From Lacibacter sp. H375 (GTDB lineage: Bacteria; Bacteroidota; Bacteroidia; Chitinophagales; Chitinophagaceae), in NCBI RefSeq assembly GCF_037892425.1, contig NZ_JBBKTT010000001.1, positions 1,302,001 through 1,366,000 on the forward strand: a stretch of DNA of 64,000 nt. The letters are read 5' to 3'. Shown here one piece after another: positions 63,701-64,000 of the stretch (positions are counted from its first letter, which is position 1; every line of letters begins with the position of its first letter). The notes under the pieces are model-generated. The model was not told where the DNA came from and searched no databases. It saw only the letters and a program-made list of their open reading frames with translations. The position numbers were made by a program, and so were the translations under genes.

Positions 63701-63854
63701 AGGAAGATTAATCGAAAGTAATATGCTGCTGTGGAACCCGGGCCAAACGAAACAAATACAATTCAGTAACAGATTGCAGGCGGGGAATTATGTATTGGTG
63801 ATTAAAACCGGGAAACAACAAACACTAAAAGCAGTTAAACTAACAATATTGTAG
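60705..63854 (+). CDS. T9SS-exported protein with type A sorting domain
   Basis: 1049 residues: signal peptide (about 1-19, FSIFSQ), a long beta-propeller-like region with repeats of the SSGNAYYAGTFKG / DVFVAKLNTKGELLWAKKFG kind, and a C-terminal Por secretion domain (about 965-1049, GFKLFPNPVLSNIVTV to LKAVKLTIL), which directs export by the type IX system and surface attachment. No enzyme motif seen. It stands alone, 250 bp after the HAD gene. Confidence 0.9.
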   Translation: MKKSILLAVALFVSFSIFSQILSNQLLGYQEPYSQIQSQATDSSGNAYYAGTFKGALVIDNQTVLTSNGGEDVFVAKLNTKGELLWAKKFGDKGMDVFSSLVFHKGALYMSMMIYQTTQMGTVSYNVYSSTIPTSLILKMDTVSGGIQWVRKTSLPFPKLLPSSDILYIHGLSSSLVTSPLYFEETQLESAASVNRTFFLYVDTTGNIKGHKLFATSPQGSSPFTVISVAPAANNRQIFLINTTTTESFQLGSLSINFPIRSNYQLLIKTDTSLTDIQYKILNPNGEGYGYNLWLENTGFTVSEKGDSLFMVLSGSSNTGSYKLDGYNVPVGDQSVLVVMDTNFVTTNVKPLNIQRIGGFVNRVGISHATSDSLYYYFRGRISGMNNALPVKGITPQKLEVDLVYGLKDTINIAGPSRSFIIKAKKDLSESKVTWLGYHTPYESPTVTPAFFTHQKRKIYFLHLVDNIWNPWVIDTSLNVISGGMKTNSDRGEITNYVNYFSDGSKAIVGLAKGKTALDVDSLNIVSNQAKSDLFFVGMTKNDKVSWYKRMNHSFANLGIQKVVTRNEMIYVSFVLLGPRNTGANNYIRIDSSVFFFTPLPSQSSGMLIFDKNGKFKLLLLPTPFQTATIFDVFADGSFATISAPTSTSLTVSGKSFTNTGGVYVGRFDTTGALIDAIKFSGSANTSLTSPTDLIADTLTKSFKILWVSNISPSSSGNSFAFMNGISPTSNYTIANPQPAITSSKLYLLATNSSFASVFGSATIGPLNTTTRTSAQINSKIFLLLGKSNLKDSIYFNTNLIIPDSNSNVRFIIGMDTALNYYQHKILNTTNDIRLEFGFTNLKAYNNSIYASGSNMATVMFDTINVGYSGMSDAITVQFDTTFKAKRVFRVASPFNETMLGCDIYKDSIISFAYTSQGNPSFVNGRFSARNTNTDLTDLDENAYIQTVLLKTGVVTSVDEPLRVEGFKLFPNPVLSNIVTVDFGNTEGGRYQWLLYNTEGRLIESNMLLWNPGQTKQIQFSNRLQAGNYVLVIKTGKQQTLKAVKLTIL

Positions 63855-63868
63855 AGAAATTAAATCAC

Positions 63869-64000
63869 TTATTGTTCTACCGCTTTTATTCCGGTTTTTG
63901 TTAACTCTATCTTTTTCTCTTTATAGAGTTTGCCAATGGTCATTTTGAATGCTTTCTTACTCATGCCGAAGAAATTGTAGATTTCTTCGGGATCACTTTT
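63869..64000 (-). CDS. CvfB-type S1 RNA-binding protein, C-terminus only
   Basis: The last 43 codons and stop of a minus-strand gene that continues beyond the right edge. The residues SDPEEIYNFFGMSKKAFKMT and IGKLYKEKKIEL form the winged-helix end found in CvfB-like proteins, which carry S1 RNA-binding domains upstream. It is convergent with the surface protein gene (14 bp apart). The call rests on this short piece. Confidence 0.7.
   Translation of the reverse strand, partial: KSDPEEIYNFFGMSKKAFKMTIGKLYKEKKIELTKTGIKAVEQ

Overview
The window looks like chromosomal DNA from a Bacteroidota member, most likely of the family Chitinophagaceae or a close relative (inference from gene content). The signs are a SusC/SusD pair, type IX secretion sorting domains of both kinds, lipoproteins with a Cys near residue 17-22, TAnnTTTG-type promoter boxes, weak Shine-Dalgarno sites, and the word-like purine-rich intergenic repeats common in this phylum. 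No rRNA, tRNA, CRISPR array, transposase or integrase was found.

Layout. 1-9 kb: a lipid-linked-sugar-type glycosyltransferase and a DUF3089 lipoprotein, a 2OG-Fe(II) oxygenase, a chromate transporter without a standard start codon, feoA-nadD, ybeY, a secreted CAP protein and mnmG. Two parS-like sites flank the CAP gene just before mnmG, which suggests a segregation centre and perhaps proximity to the origin. 9-14 kb: a TonB-linked receptor, an AraC regulator, a small membrane protein and an acyl-CoA desaturase. 14-20 kb: an orphan structured transcript candidate, a cassette of proteins of unknown function, and a 7TM protein with a NarL-type two-component pair. 20-27 kb: a redox/import locus in which MauE and a small two-Cys exported protein face a tlpA-susC-susD operon. 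Four copies of a hairpin-bearing repeat lie between 16.5 and 23.1 kb, two of them between susC and susD.

27.4-42 kb is a defence island, visibly more A+T-rich than its surroundings. It starts with a strong nested RNA hairpin. A plus-strand operon follows: a small XRE regulator, two proteins I do not recognise and a double KaiC/RecA-like ATPase. It meets, 9 bp apart, a minus-strand operon of vsr, an XRE controller, a C5 cytosine methylase, a MORC/MutL-like GHKL ATPase, a Z1 ATPase, a PD-(D/E)XK protein and AIPR. The second operon matches a predicted restriction-modification/phage-resistance architecture. The first is the best candidate for an undescribed system.

42-64 kb: a large type B T9SS-sorted surface protein, lipoproteins, a TPR-sensor adenylate cyclase with a small partner gene, a lipoprotein whose 3' end and terminator are also present as a truncated second copy, a DUF3050 protein, exported/membrane proteins, a Csp/DUF326-type Cys-rich protein, an ABC exporter, an SGNH hydrolase, a compact operon of glutamine-synthetase-like ligase, kinase-like protein and HAD protein, a type A T9SS-sorted protein, and at the right edge the C-terminus of a CvfB-type RNA-binding protein.
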